64,000 nucleotides of DNA, from assembly GCF_033115175.1 (NCBI RefSeq), contig NC_084843.1, positions 59,002,474 to 59,066,473 of the forward strand. Reading direction: 5' to 3'. Position 1 is the stretch's first letter. Every line of letters begins with the position of its first letter. The stretch is from Lepus europaeus (taxonomy: Eukaryota > Chordata > Mammalia > Lagomorpha > Leporidae). The notes under the pieces are model-generated. The model did no database searches and had not been told where the DNA came from. It was given only the letters and a program-made list of their open reading frames with translations. Of the stretch, positions 32,020 to 42,550 are shown piece after piece. A program made the position numbers and the translations under genes.

Positions 32020-32165
32020 GCTCTGACGTCAACCCAAAGTAACAGCCCAGCAGCCGAGTTGCTCTGACTGTACCTGTGTGTTTTAATTTGCCGGGCGGAG
32101 AACCAGCCTGTGTGTGGAGAACCAGCCTGTGTGTGTTGGATGACTAATGGCTCATTGATGAGTAC
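32020..32165. promoter_or_regulatory. Candidate element: full CRE, 19-bp tandem duplication, homeodomain cores
   Basis: A palindromic CRE TGACGTCA sits at 32,024-32,031. GGAGAACCAGCCTGTGTGT is perfectly duplicated at 32,097-32,115 and 32,116-32,134. ACTAATGG and CATTGATGA follow at 32,143-32,161. Motif-based only. Confidence 0.35.
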
Positions 32166-32589
32166 CCTGGAAAGCAGGAGAGGGGCTGAGCAAAGGGCGA
32201 GGCCTCAGCTGCCTGAGTTGCTGGAAGCCTAGAGAGCAGTGCCCATAGTCACTCCCCCAACTTCAGGGGCTCCCTGCCTACCTGAGTGCCACTTCCTGCA
32301 GCCCTGCAAAGGATGAAGGTCTCCCTGCTTGAGAGATTCCTCCCTAAACCTTTAGTCCTAGCCCCAGGGCCACCCCCTTGGCAAACCTTTGTCAACCAAG
32401 CCCAGGTAACAGACCTCTGCCTAGCACCAATACTGCTTTGGCTTTGAGTCATTTGGTCTACATCCATGCTACTGCCCCTGGAGGGCAGAGAGATCACCCT
32501 GATTTTTACCTCTGCCCACACCCTGCCCCCACCCCCACCAACAAGTAGCAGGCACAGGCCCGGTCTGGGCAGCTGACACCTGCCCCCAG

Positions 32590-32700
32590 GCGTGCCCCAG
32601 ATGGAACACTGGCTGTTGCACAGGTCACTAATAACCCATTAATCTCCTCCTCTCAGATTAAAGCCCTGAAATGAAACAAAACCTCTGTTCATTCTTTGTT
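32590..32700. promoter_or_regulatory. Candidate homeodomain-rich element
   Basis: CACTAATAACCCATTAATCT (32,626-32,645) and CAGATTAAAG lie in unique DNA 1.1 kb past the NEUROG3 3' end. Low certainty. Confidence 0.3.
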
Positions 32701-33212
32701 TGCTGTGTCCCCATTCCCACCCCTTAACTGGGACAAATCTATGAGCTACCTTTAGGGACCTGAGAGTAGAGGAAAGGAGCAGTTGAATATGCACTGGAGG
32801 TGGCCTAGGAGAAAGAGAGGCCAGAGGAGGGGATGCCTGGAAAGCTGCCTGTCCTCCATCATTGGACCCCAGGCAGCCCTGCCCCTACCAGAGTTGCCCC
32901 ATTTCTTCACAGCATTCCTAGGTGAACCCAAGGAGACCTCTCAGGTTCAACTAGCAGATAGGGTACCCCCCCCCCCATCTAGTTTCCTTTTCCCAAGTCA
33001 AACGGACTCTGCCGATTCCCGCAGTGCACACCAGCTTCCTTGAGGCCCTAGGGGTCCCAAAAGCCCTGGGAGCGGGCTTTCCAGTAGCACCCCAGGGACG
33101 GGTTTTCTACCGGCGGGGAACCAGCCCGTACCATTATCTCTGGTAAGGGTATGAGGGAGATCGCGGGGCTGGCAACCTCGAACCGTTTCTCAATAAAATT
33201 TCATTCCAGGCA

Positions 33213-33238
33213 GCCAAGTGTCCAGGGGGCGCCAGAGG
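33213..33238 (+). promoter_or_regulatory. Possible CTCF site
   Basis: CCAGGGGGCGCCAGAGG (33,222-33,238) carries the AGGGGGCGC core of the CTCF motif. The upstream half of the consensus is poor. Confidence 0.35.
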
Positions 33239-33743
33239 TTTCAGCTGGACCCTCTGTCTTCTCCACTGCCCGTTACGCAGCTCCACGAATTGAGAGGCTG
33301 CCTGCCGCAGCAGTGCCTGGTGCGTAAAAAGCGCTTAGGGGGATGCGCTACGCCTTGAAGCGCCTCAGGAAGATTCCTGGGATGCCCAACCCAGCGATGG
33401 TGTTTCTGAGGACTCTCCCCCTTCTCAAGTACAAGTCAATCCAAGGCCAGGCTGGCAGCACAGGGGAGAGCGCCCGCAGTGCCTGTCGGCAGCCCCAGTT
33501 AGAGGCTCGTCTTTCCGCTAAACCACGTTTTGAAATTAGACAAGTCGCTGCCCCACAAAGAAAACAAGGGGGCTGGGCCAATGATCTCTTAAGAGACTCC
33601 AGCTCTCGGAATGCAACCCCCTGGCCTCCGGCCCAACGCCCACGGGAGGGGCCCCTTCTTCAGCCACACCGGCTGCAGCCCTCCCCTCTCGGCAGCACAA
33701 CTGAGTCACCTTGCTGAGGTGTCCTGAGGGTCTTTTTTTTTTT

Positions 33744-33749
33744 TTTATT
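33744..33749 (-). terminator. NEUROG3 poly(A) signal
   Basis: AATAAA on the minus strand, preceded by AT-rich 3' UTR sequence (33,750-33,900). It implies a 3' UTR of about 840 bases. A second AATAAA on the same strand would have to lie further along; none stronger was seen before the T-run at 33,732-33,746. Confidence 0.6.
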
Positions 33750-34590
33750 GATTCAAAAGTTCATTCACCAGACCCTAAATACTCTTATGTACAAAATATA
33801 GACTTTTCCTGCTGTGAAATCGCATAATAAATACGAGTATGTAGAACAAGGGAAAAGCTATATAATTTACCATACCAAAACTCATTCCAAAAGGCATCAC
33901 ATGATTTACAAACTGATTTCTTCTTTAAGGGACGCATGGGGCTCCAGGCACCTGCTGCTCCAACTCACGTGTCCTGCGCGGGAGGCAAGGAGGCTGGAGA
34001 GGTGGTCCCGGCGACCGGCTGGCTGGCTGGTGCTTTCCCAGTTCACAGCCTGGTCTCCAGCGCCCGGGAGGGCAATGGCTTCGAAAAGTGCAAGAGGAGA
34101 AGGCAGGGGCTCGCCCTCCAAAATTGAGGCGGTGTGGGGCGGCTCCAGACCCCGGACTGGATGCGGATAGAGGAGCAGGGCGGGGGTGGGGGTGGGGTGG
34201 GGGGAGCAAGCACCGAGAGACCACATGTGGGGTTCAGTTACACTGCGAGAGGGGTGGGCATGAGTGAGAGCAGGGCGATCGGGCCGCGCGGGGGCCTCGG
34301 GGGCGTGGTGCTACCATCTTCCTCTTCTCTGAGCGAGGTGCGGGAGTGGGTGCTGGGAGAAGGACCTGAGCGATGCTCGAGCCCGCAATGCCCGCCTTGT
34401 GGGCGGCGGCAGGGGTTTTCGAGGCGCGGAGGACCTGCTGCCAGCCTGATGGAACCCAGCCTGCCGCGCCGCGGGCGCCTTGGCGAGTCAGGAGCAGGAG
34501 GCGCAAGTCTGAGGGCCGCCACTGCCCACCCGCGGTCGCTCCGCTTGCCTCCTCTCCCAGTACCCTCTGCCCAGCAACCGAGTGGCCACT

Positions 34591-35238
34591 TCACAGAAAG
34601 TCTGAGAAAGCCAGGGCGCCTGGGCGCAGACAGGCAGGGGAGCTGGGCACCTGAAGCCCGGTGCGCTCCTCCGGCGAGGCGGCGGGGCTCAGACTGCCAG
34701 CCTGGGAGACTGGAGAATAGAGAGAGCCCCAGTCCGCGGGGGAGCCGCCGTCAGGGCTGCCCAGCTCCGCAGAGGGCAGCACCGGCGGCTCTGGCCCGTA
34801 GAAGCTGTGGTCGGCTATGCGCAGCGCCTGCGTCAGCGCCCAGATGTAGTTGTGGGCGAAGCGCAGCGTCTCGATCTTGGTGAGCTTCGCGTCGTCGGGG
34901 AACGTGGGCAGGACTCCGCGCAGCGCGTCCAGCGCGGAGTTGAGGTTGTGCATGCGATTGCGCTCGCGGTCGTTGGCTTTCTTGCGCCGACTCCGCCGCT
35001 GCTTGCTCAGCGCCAGCTCGCTCTTGGGCCGGCTGCGCCCCCCGCGCCGCGCCCGGAGTTTCCTGGCTGCCCCTCGGCAGCCGCCTCCTTCGGCTTCCCC
35101 GCAGTCCCGGAGCATAAGTGTGGGGCTAGGCGGGGCGGACAAGGCGCTGGGCACTTCGCGGTCCGAAGCTCCGGGGAAGGGTGGCTCGGTCTCGTGGGTC
35201 GCTCGGAGAGTGGGCGCACCCAAAGGATGAGGCACCAT
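34591..35238 (-). CDS. NEUROG3: Neurogenin-3, proneural bHLH transcription factor
   Basis: 215 codons in a single exon; human is 214. Residues 81-98 form the basic region with [10 protein letters not shown] (Glu92 and Arg93 are the E-box contacts of the family). Residues 99-140 form helix-loop-helix ([15 protein letters not shown], loop [26 protein letters not shown]). An Arg/Lys-rich segment (59-88) covers the nuclear localisation signal. The C-terminus ([20 protein letters not shown]) matches the transactivation end of the family. The N-terminal 50 residues are the most diverged. The start is the first ATG after a splice acceptor (CAG|G ATG). The protein binds CANNTG with E-proteins (TCF3/TCF12) in the nucleus and commits pancreatic and intestinal progenitors to the endocrine fate, switching on NEUROD1, PAX4 and INSM1 (family knowledge). 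No damage to the frame is visible. Confidence 0.98.
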   Translation of the reverse strand: MVPHPLGAPTLRATHETEPPFPGASDREVPSALSAPPSPTLMLRDCGEAEGGGCRGAARKLRARRGGRSRPKSELALSKQRRSRRKKANDRERNRMHNLNSALDALRGVLPTFPDDAKLTKIETLRFAHNYIWALTQALRIADHSFYGPEPPVLPSAELGSPDGGSPADWGSLYSPVSQAGSLSPAASPEERTGLQVPSSPACLRPGALAFSDFL

Positions 35239-35600
35239 CCTGCCGCAGGGTAAGAACTAACGGTAAGAATGGGACAGTGACCCAGGGCCGTCCCCGATCC
35301 CGAGGCCAGGTGGGGGAAAACTGAAAAACACCCCCTCCCGATCCGAGGGCCCCCAGTACTCTCGCTCGCCCCTCGGTGGCCTCCAAGTGTTACCTTGTTG
35401 TGCAGGCGCAAAGGAATAGAGAGCCGTGAGCAGCGGGGAGCTGAGCGCTCCTTTCTCCGGCCAAGTTCAGCTGAGCTGCAGGCGCCCCCGCCTGGGAATT
35501 GCCCCAGCCTCCTAGGAGAAGAGGGGAGTGAAGGGGGTCCCGGGTCTCTTTCGCTCTCTTTCAGCCGGCGGAGACCGCGGGGCTTGTCTGAGCTGCGAGG
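35239..35600 (-). other. NEUROG3 5' non-coding exon and short intron
   Basis: On the minus strand AACAAG|GTAACA gives a donor at 35,394/35,393, and TGCGGCAG|G gives an acceptor at 35,240/35,239. Together they define a 154-base intron ending one base before the start codon. A non-coding first exon would run from about 35,590 to 35,394. The two-exon layout with coding only in exon 2 is that of mammalian NEUROG3. The start of transcription is inferred from the TATA-like box. Confidence 0.6.
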
Positions 35601-35720
35601 CGTGTGCCCCTTGGCACGCTTTATCCGTTCGGCCCGGGCCAGGAGCGTGCCGGCCCGACTGCTGCCCGCGCCACCGGCCAATCAGCGCAGGGGCCCGGGG
35701 CCCGCGCCACGCGAGCCCGC
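35601..35720 (-). promoter_or_regulatory. NEUROG3 core promoter
   Basis: GGATAAAG on the minus strand (35,626-35,619) is a TATA-like box. An inverted CCAAT box (CGGCCAATCAGC on plus, CCAAT at 35,678-35,682) lies about 55 bases upstream, within a CpG island. CACGCT next to the TATA-like box resembles an N-box-type HES site; the gene is known to be repressed by HES1, but the site itself is inferred. Confidence 0.6.
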
Positions 35721-36110
35721 TCCTCCCCCGCGGGGCACAGCTGGATTCCGGACAAAGGGCCGGGGCCGAGGGGAGGGGAGGGGAGCGCTGCTCTGTTTGC
35801 TCTCTCCCCGCGGGCTCGGTCCCAGCAACTCTCGGCTCCTCAAAGAGCCTCGCCTAGCGAGAAGAGGCTCGTCTGGCTCGCGTTCCGCTGCCCTAGACCG
35901 CTTTGCTCCTATCCCGTCTTTCCTCGGCATCTCTCCAGACCCTCTCGGCACCCCTGAGAGGCCTGCGGGCAAGGCCAGTTCCCGCGTGTTACACAAGGGG
36001 CAACGGAGGCACGGAGGGCCAGTCGGCTCGCCCGGAAGCTCACGGCAAGATGGTGCCTGGACGCTTGAGCAGCCGGGTGTCCAAGAGGTTGCCCTGCCCT
36101 CCTGCCCCAC

Positions 36111-37700
36111 GGTCCTAGGGTGGCGCTGCAGGGACTCTGTCAGGGAGTTAGATTGGTCTATGCCCCTTCCATTCAGAGACCTGGGGAGGGGAGTCCGAGC
36201 CCCTGCCCCTCCCTGAGTTGCACTCCTCATCCCCATCTGGGAGCTCAGACATTTTGTCACCCCCTCCTCCAGACTCCCACCCCCCACTGATATCTTTCCA
36301 TTCCCACTCATAGACAGTAACCTAGCGCTCTGGCCAGGGCCTGGGTGCCCAGAGCTGGGGGTGGGGAGTGTAAGAGGTCCAGAGGGGGCCAGGCGTTCTT
36401 GGCAAGCCTTGGGTCTTGCTAACGCTCGGGTGTTCTGGCACTGAGATAAGGGGATCAGCCGTGTCTCACTTTAGTCCCCCACCCCCACTCCTGCCAACCA
36501 CAGTGGGGCAAGGGCTGCCGGTTTCACCTGGCTTGGCCCCCTGCTGAGCATCACACAGGGGTTCCCGGCAGCACTGGGCAGGGACTGTCCAGAGCCCTCG
36601 GCCTGCCTATCTGCAGGCCTGGAAGTCTTTCCAGAGTGCCTCCTCCCTCTTCACCCCTCCCTTCCCTGCCTCAGACACTCTTCTGCTTCTAGTCACTCAG
36701 GGAGAGAGGGGTTGCTGCTTGCATACTTCTCTCTTGACCAGGATATGCCCGGGAAGGAAGCTGAGGTCGGAGATTCAGTCTCCCAGGTGGTGAAAGGCTT
36801 CCATTTCTAGCAGGTGCAGGTACCTTGGGCCTTGCCGAATCTGCAGGAAGCAGGCCACAGGACCCGGCTGACTGGAGATCAGATGAGGGGTGAGATAGGT
36901 CTACAGGGTCTGCCCTGTTGTCAGCCTCCCACCACCCAGGCTGCATGGTGGGTGAAATTCTCTCCAAAACAGAGGGTGTGATGCTTGGGGGCCGGGGAGG
37001 CAGGCTGCAGGATTGGGCAGGGGTCTCAGTTCCTGTGGATCTCAGCTGATGGGCTGGGAGCAGAGGCGCCTACCCTTGCTGCCTGGGAATGAAGTTTGGG
37101 GTCAGGGTAGGAGCCAGCAAAGGGACCAGAAGGGACGTTGGGGCTCAGCATTTTTGCTGTGGCTCCTCTCTTAGGTCAGGACTTGGAACAAGCTTGTCTG
37201 TCATAATGAAAACTGGAGGCCCCCTTTACAGATGGGAAAGTCAAGGCCAGGGAAAGGGTGCCTCAGGTCATACAGCTAATTCTATCAGAACCACATAGAA
37301 CTTAACATCCTGACTCCTAGTCCTGGATGTTTCCCTTGCACGGGCTGCTTTTCCTTAATTTGGAGGAAAATGTTTTCTCAAGGCAAGAGAGACCTCAGAG
37401 GGAGTCCTGAGTGTGTGAAGACTGATGGGATTGGATTGGACTGGGAAAAAATTAATGGCCCCCATTTCCCAGCCAAGGGGAGGCAGCTGCACACACATTC
37501 ATCTTTCCACTTTTCTGCAGGATTTAGAGCCTTGAAAACTAGGGACTGGGAGAGGACCCCAAAGCCTGTTTTTAGGACCCCTGGTCCCCTCCAGGCTCCC
37601 TTGAGGGAGCCCTGACCACGAGGGACTCAAGCACCCTTGTGAGTCCCTGGAGAATTAAAGAGCAGGCCACAGCTGAGACTCTGATATAGAGGCGGAGTGG
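36111..37700. other. NEUROG3 upstream DNA, low repeat
   Basis: Unique sequence except a MIR-like stretch on the minus strand at 37,190-37,320 (TTTACAGATGGGAAAGTC, GGTCATACAGCTAAT). No gene seen. Confidence 0.45.
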
Positions 37701-37860
37701 CGAGAACATGGACTCACTGTGACTAATGGATACTGGCCAGAGCCACTGGGCGGCTGCCTGCGCCTGGGAGGATTGTGGGATTCTTTGGGGTTGAATTGAT
37801 TATAGAGGATTCTGAGACCCGCCGGGAATCCTAATCCAGTCTCCCCATTACTCCTTCAGC
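37700..37860. promoter_or_regulatory. Candidate upstream element with ONECUT-like site
   Basis: ATTGATTATA (37,795-37,804) is close to the HNF6/ONECUT consensus. GTGACTAATGG (37,719-37,729) and TCCTAATCCAG (37,828-37,838) are homeodomain-type cores. About 2.2 kb upstream of the promoter. ONECUT1 is an established activator of this gene; use of this site is inferred. Confidence 0.4.
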
Positions 37861-37879
37861 TCAGGGCCCTCCAGGGCTC

Positions 37880-38560
37880 TCAGGCCGCCACCACTGCTGT
37901 TTGCGCAAAAAGCAGTCAGGAAGAGGCGCGCGCCGAGGCGGGATCAGGCTGCCTCCCAGCAGAGGCAAGGATGCGCGCCGCTCTGGCTCCGGCCAGGAAG
38001 CGGGGGCGGAGGTCGAAGAGTCCCTGGAGATTCGAAATTGCGAATCCACGCCCTCCCTCTTGGCTACCGGGGACGTACAGACCCCTATCCAAAGTTAATT
38101 CCTGAGCTTTTGGCGGCGGAGGCGCAAATGGTTACCGCTCCGTGCGCCCTGGCTATGTTTGTGAAACCGCTGGTCCCACCCGGAGCAGAGCCCGTTCCCG
38201 CAGCTCCCGGTCATCCACCGCCTCCAGGAACCCCGCGCCCCTCGATCCCTTTGGAACTAGGCTTGTTTGGAGGATGAAAGGGTCCAAGAGAGAGGCGACA
38301 GCCAGGCGCCTGGAGAACGCGGGCAGATTGGAAAAGAAGGAAGGCAGCGGCTGCGCCTACCGCCTTCCCGTCGGCAGAGGAGGGGGTGTCTTAGCACTGC
38401 CTGGGGGCTCTTTGAGAACGGAGTGGGGAGGGAGGGGGGCCGCAGGAAGCTGAATAGCTAGTGGCTTGCCAGAGAAGGGGGCTTCTTTCTCTCGCCTTCG
38501 CCTCGGCACTGAAAGAGGAGAAGACAAAAATCTGGCGAGCGAGCTGCCCGGGCCGAGACG
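37880..38560. other. CpG-rich block upstream of NEUROG3
   Basis: High CpG density with no repeat and no recognisable exon. Possibly a secondary promoter or part of a broad Polycomb-type CpG domain, which is common at developmental regulators. Confidence 0.45.
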
Positions 38561-38599
38561 GGCCACTTCAAACAGCCCTTCAAACAAAAGGAGACGGCG

Positions 38600-39060
38600 A
38601 AAAGAAAGCCCCACCTGTCTCCAGTGTTTGCTAAAATAATAATAAATAGATTTCGTTTAATAAATAATTACAAGAGATTGTAAAGTGGAGTGCTTTGGAA
38701 AACATCTAGCGCGGGAGTCTGCACAGCCAGCCGTCACCTGCTCCCAAGGCGGACAACTTTATTGTTAAGCCACCCCCCAACTAGTTCTCCTCTGATAAAC
38801 TCTCCCTCGTTTTCACAATGACTGTTTACTCATAGTTAGCACAATATTACCTTTGCCGTGATAAACCCGGAGGGGGAGACCTGGCCCCTGGCCCCTGGGC
38901 ACACCTGTCTCAGAAGCTGACACATGGATTTGGCACCGAGAAGGTTTCCCCCCGGCCCTGCCCCCGTGTACATTGGCCCAATTGCCACTCATTTATAACA
39001 GGTTGGCTGCAAGGCCTATCTCGGTCCTATTTGTCTTCTTTTATTGAAAGCATATGGTCT
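38600..39060. promoter_or_regulatory. Candidate distal NEUROG3 enhancer
   Basis: An AT-rich island between CpG-rich blocks, about 3.0-3.4 kb upstream of the promoter. It contains E-boxes CACCTG (38,612-38,617; 38,735-38,740), TGTTTGC (38,625-38,631), a TTAATAAATAATTA run (38,657-38,670), ATTGTT (38,761-38,766), TGATAAAC twice (38,793-38,800; 38,859-38,866), ACAATG (38,815-38,820) and the FOXA consensus TGTTTAC (38,823-38,829). FOXA2, HNF1B, ONECUT1 and SOX9 are known regulators, and published mouse/human work places an enhancer 2.6-5 kb upstream. Equivalence to that enhancer is inference from distance and motifs. Confidence 0.55.
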
Positions 39061-39420
39061 CCAGGGGCTTACCAGCCCCATATTTCATCTGCCAGGAGCC
39101 GGGGCGCTTCCGCAGCCTGGTGTTGCCCAGCGCGCTGCTCCCCACCCAGCGGCTGCTGTGCCAGCTGAGGGGGTGGCAGAGCTTGGGTGGGGAGTGAGCA
39201 GTGCGGTGGGCTTCTCCCTGGTTTTGGGGCAGAAGCCATTCCCTCAGAGACTCCCCCTCCCCAGGCCCGGAGACCTCGTGCGCTCTTGAATAGGTGGCTG
39301 GTTCTTTTTCTTGGGTAGGTGAGAGGGCGCCATATGCCACCCCCCAGGGCGCACGAGGGAGCCCCGGCCCAGGGAGTCCCCAAACAAAGGGAGGAGAGGG
39401 CCCGGGAGCTTGGGAGCGCC
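39061..39420. other. Unique DNA between enhancer candidate and next CpG block
   Basis: Includes TTTTATTGAAAGCATATGG (39,040-39,058) at the border. No gene recognised. Confidence 0.35.
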
Positions 39421-40360
39421 GGAGGTCTTTCTTTCTAGATTCCCCCCTCCCAGCCCAGAGCCGCCTCCCCCGGCGTCCGCAGCTCGCGCGCAGCGCCTGG
39501 AAACAAAGTCTCCACATTATCTCCGCCGCCCGCGGAGACCGTGAATGCGTGAAAAGGTGCATTGCGCACTGAGACACCTGTTGAAGCGGCGCCTCTTCTC
39601 AGCGCCTCTCTCGGCTCTGCGCCCGCTCAGGAGCTGCGCGGGCAGTGGGGGTGGGAGGAGGGAGAGCTACTGTGATTTGTGGCGACATATGTTGAGCAGA
39701 TCGGTGTGTACTCTTCACAGGGGCACACGCACCCTCGCTCCCATACACACCCGGCGAGAAGGAGCAGCTGCGCTCCTCACCTACTCCCGACATAATACCT
39801 GGGCCAGGCGCTTTGGCCTCGCCTTTTGAGACTCCAGCTAACCCCCACCCCCTCGCTCTTCCGCCCCCACCCGCCGCCCCAATCTGGGCCGCGTCAAAGT
39901 CGGATTTTTATTGTCAAGTTTAACAGATGCACGTCTGTTCCCAACGCCCGCCCTCAAACACACATACACACACTCAGGCATCCTCAGAAAATGCGACCCA
40001 TGCCACAGACGCGGAGCGCGAGAGGCCCATATGTTCCGCTCCGCGCCCTCTCGGGCTGAAGAAGCAAACGGGCTGTGTGATTTTCCCTCCCCAGAGAGAA
40101 TTAAACGGCGGAAGTAGGCAGGGGCGGGGGCCTCTAGTCCCCTCTAAAATTGGCGCTTGTCCTTTGGGCGCGGTGGCGCAGTGCGCGGCGCGCGGCGCCG
40201 GCTGCCGGGAGAACGCATGGCTGCGAAGGCAGAGCGCACAGCGAAAGGGCACCGGGCGGCAGCCCCTGCGCTGGGCGGAGAGGGGCGGAGAGGGGCGCTA
40301 GGTCTGGAGGTGCCCGCTGGGTGAAGACACCTGGCTCCTGCGGGGATGCCCGGGACTTGG
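39421..40360. other. CpG-rich block about 4-5 kb upstream of NEUROG3
   Basis: CpG-dense at 39,440-39,840 and 39,990-40,330, separated by a T-rich run with GATTTTTATTGTCAAGTTTA (39,903-39,922). No exon signature recognised. Confidence 0.45.
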
Positions 40361-41286
40361 CGTCCCCGTGAGGCCTCCCAGGAGTTCGTTTGGCACACTT
40401 CTTTCTCCTGCCCACTTGTCCCCTTGCCTGTGGGAAGCAAGTTTCCAGAGCTGGACTTCAGTGACAGATGCCATGGGAAAAGGACTGTGTGTGTGTGTGT
40501 GTGTGTGTAGTGGGCAAGCTGGAGTGGAGGCCTGGCTTTTCCACAACCCCTGTGCGGCTGGGAGCAGCTTGCTTGGTCTCTCTGGACCTGGGTTTCCCAG
40601 CAATTAAAGGCGGGTGGCGGGAGGATACTTTGTAATCCTCTTTTCAGGTTTGCAAAATTTAGACCGATGGGCCCCAGAAGGAAGGTGACTCCCTCCTCTC
40701 CAGTGCGCACTCACTCTTTCCCTGGGTTTCCCCAGGTGTGGTTCTGTGGTTTAAAAGTTGGTCCTCTGCCCCCTCCATCTTTCAACTCCTGCAGCAGCCA
40801 CTGTGACACTGAGGGACAGGTCAGGCACGCCTTTCAGACTTTCCTTTCTCCAGGGCTGGGCTGGAGCAGGGAAGGTGTGAGGATCTTGAGCCCCTTCCCC
40901 TCTCCCGGTCTGTGTCTGGAACGTGTCCCACGTCCTGGGTGATGCTTTTCTCATTCCTAAAGATGAGTGGCAGCCTCCCTCCACCTCACGCACATTGTCG
41001 TGTTCTCTATGGGTTTATTTCACTGAATGTGGTCTTTACCCTTTACCCTTCTAAATCTGCTTCCCAGGGCAGGGGGCATTCCCCTGGGGAACTGCTGCTC
41101 AGGCTCTGAATGATAAAGGCACTGTGTGTGTGTGGGGGGCCTTCCTTACCCCCCCCCCCCCAATACCTCCTTCCCACCCCTCTCGTCCCCCTGGGGATTC
41201 TATTTGGGAAACAGCAGTAAGAACCAAGGAGTCTCAGAATTGCTGTGAGTTTGGCATAAGAATTGGAGGAAATCTATCCACTTCAC
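40361..41286. other. Unique DNA with (TG)n
   Basis: (TG)n at 40,487-40,509 and a poly-C run at 41,149-41,161. No gene recognised. Confidence 0.4.
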
Positions 41287-41573
41287 TTTTTTAAAAAATT
41301 GAAAGGCAGAAAGATGGGGTGGGGAGAGGTCCTCCATTGCTGGTTCACTCCCCAAGTGGCCACAATGGCCAGAGCTGGGCTGATCTGAAGCTAGGAACCA
41401 AGAGCTTCTTCCGGGCCTCCCACCTGGGTCCAAGGACTTGGGCCATCTTCTGCTTTCCCAGGCCATAGCAGAGAGCTGGATTGGAAGAGGAGCAGCAGGG
41501 ACTCGAACTGGTGCCATGTGGGATGATGGCACTGCAGGTGGCAGCTTTACCTGCTGTGCCACAGCACTGGCCT
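41287..41573 (-). mobile_element. CSINE
   Basis: The plus strand opens TTTTTTAAAAAATTGAAAGG and ends TGTGCCACAGCACTGGCC. Partly shortened in the A-rich end. Confidence 0.87.
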
Positions 41574-41599
41574 CTAGTCTTCTTTCGGACTCTTTTTAA

Positions 41600-42550
41600 C
41601 TCTTACTCTACAATCCCCCATTATTCCAACCTCCTTTAAACTCCAAATTGCTGTTCAGATGGCTGTGTGGTCTCTGTCTCTAACTGGATCTTGACTGATA
41701 CAGATGTGTCCCTTCTTTTTCTATTTTCTGAAAGTTCATGTAAAATTTATAAAATTCCATCATTAAAATTCTGGTATAATTCTCCAGTGAAGCCATCTGG
41801 GTTTGAAAGTCTTTTTGTGTGGGAGGAAAAAAAAAGTTTTTTCAAAAGCAGGGGCTGAGAGAGGCACAGAGGTAGCTTTCATTCTCTGGTTGACACCTTA
41901 AATGCTCTCAATTGCCTGGACTGGGCCGGGCCAAAGCCAGGAGCCGGGAACTCAATCCAGGTCTCCCTTGTGGGTGGCAGGGACCCAAGTATTTGAGGCA
42001 TCATCTGCTGCCTCCCAGGGTGGGGATGAGCAGGAACCTGGAACAGAAGCGGAGGAGCTGGAACTCGAAGCCAGCGTAGCAAGTGGTGGCTGAACCTGCT
42101 GCGCCACAACCTTTGCCTCAGCTTCATGCAGGTTCAGTTTCTGTTCCGTGGTTCATACTTTTTGGGAATTGATATGTCTTGCTAACCAATTGTTCTCTTT
42201 AATCTTCGGAAATGTCCTCCTATGTCTCCAGTCTGCAGAGCTGCGTCTTAAAGCCTTCCTGTGTCACAGCTTCCCACCTGTGTGTGTTTCAGTGTAAAGT
42301 GTCTCCTCTGGGGTAGCTTGTGGTTGAGCTTTGCCTTGTTATGAGTCTCTTCTGAAAGTCTTCCAGCTGCAGTGTGATACTTTTGCCTCTAATGTAAGTA
42401 TTGCTCTGGCTTGATCTCAGTTTACCAACTTCCTGTTTGTCTCCACTCGTCCCTTCCTCCAACTTCCGTGCCTCTCTTGCTCCTACTCAGCCTTATTGTG
42501 GGTTAATAAAATATTTTTTAGTATTTTGCTTTACTTCCTCTATTGGCTTA
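41600..42550 (-). mobile_element. Probable degraded L1 fragment
   Basis: CTCCAGTGAAGCCATCTGGG (41,783-41,802) resembles the antisense of a well-known L1 ORF2 segment. The remainder is diverged AT-rich DNA. An old SINE interrupts it. Confidence 0.4.
41838..42118 (-). mobile_element. Old CSINE
   Basis: The plus strand contains 'GGAACTCAATCCAGGTCTCC' and ends CTGCGCCACAACCTTTGCC. Old-type body. Confidence 0.8.

Larger units (their letters stand above)
33930..36110. other. CpG island over NEUROG3
   Basis: Dense CpG from about 33.95 kb to 36.1 kb, covering the whole gene and its promoter. The plus strand at 34,177-34,206 is a G-run cluster (C-rich in the transcript's 3' UTR) with quadruplex potential. 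Confidence 0.75.

Noticed and set aside
1-34000. Exons of TSPAN15
   Set aside because: Expected neighbour by synteny, but none of its tetraspanin coding blocks was recognised in any frame.
34134-34883. 249-codon plus-strand open frame
   Set aside because: It lies antisense to the NEUROG3 coding exon in CpG-rich DNA; the conserved bHLH on the minus strand explains the open frame.
35395-36216. 273-codon plus-strand open frame over the NEUROG3 promoter
   Set aside because: GC-rich, Arg/Pro/Ser composition, no family resemblance, and it overlaps the promoter and first exon of NEUROG3.
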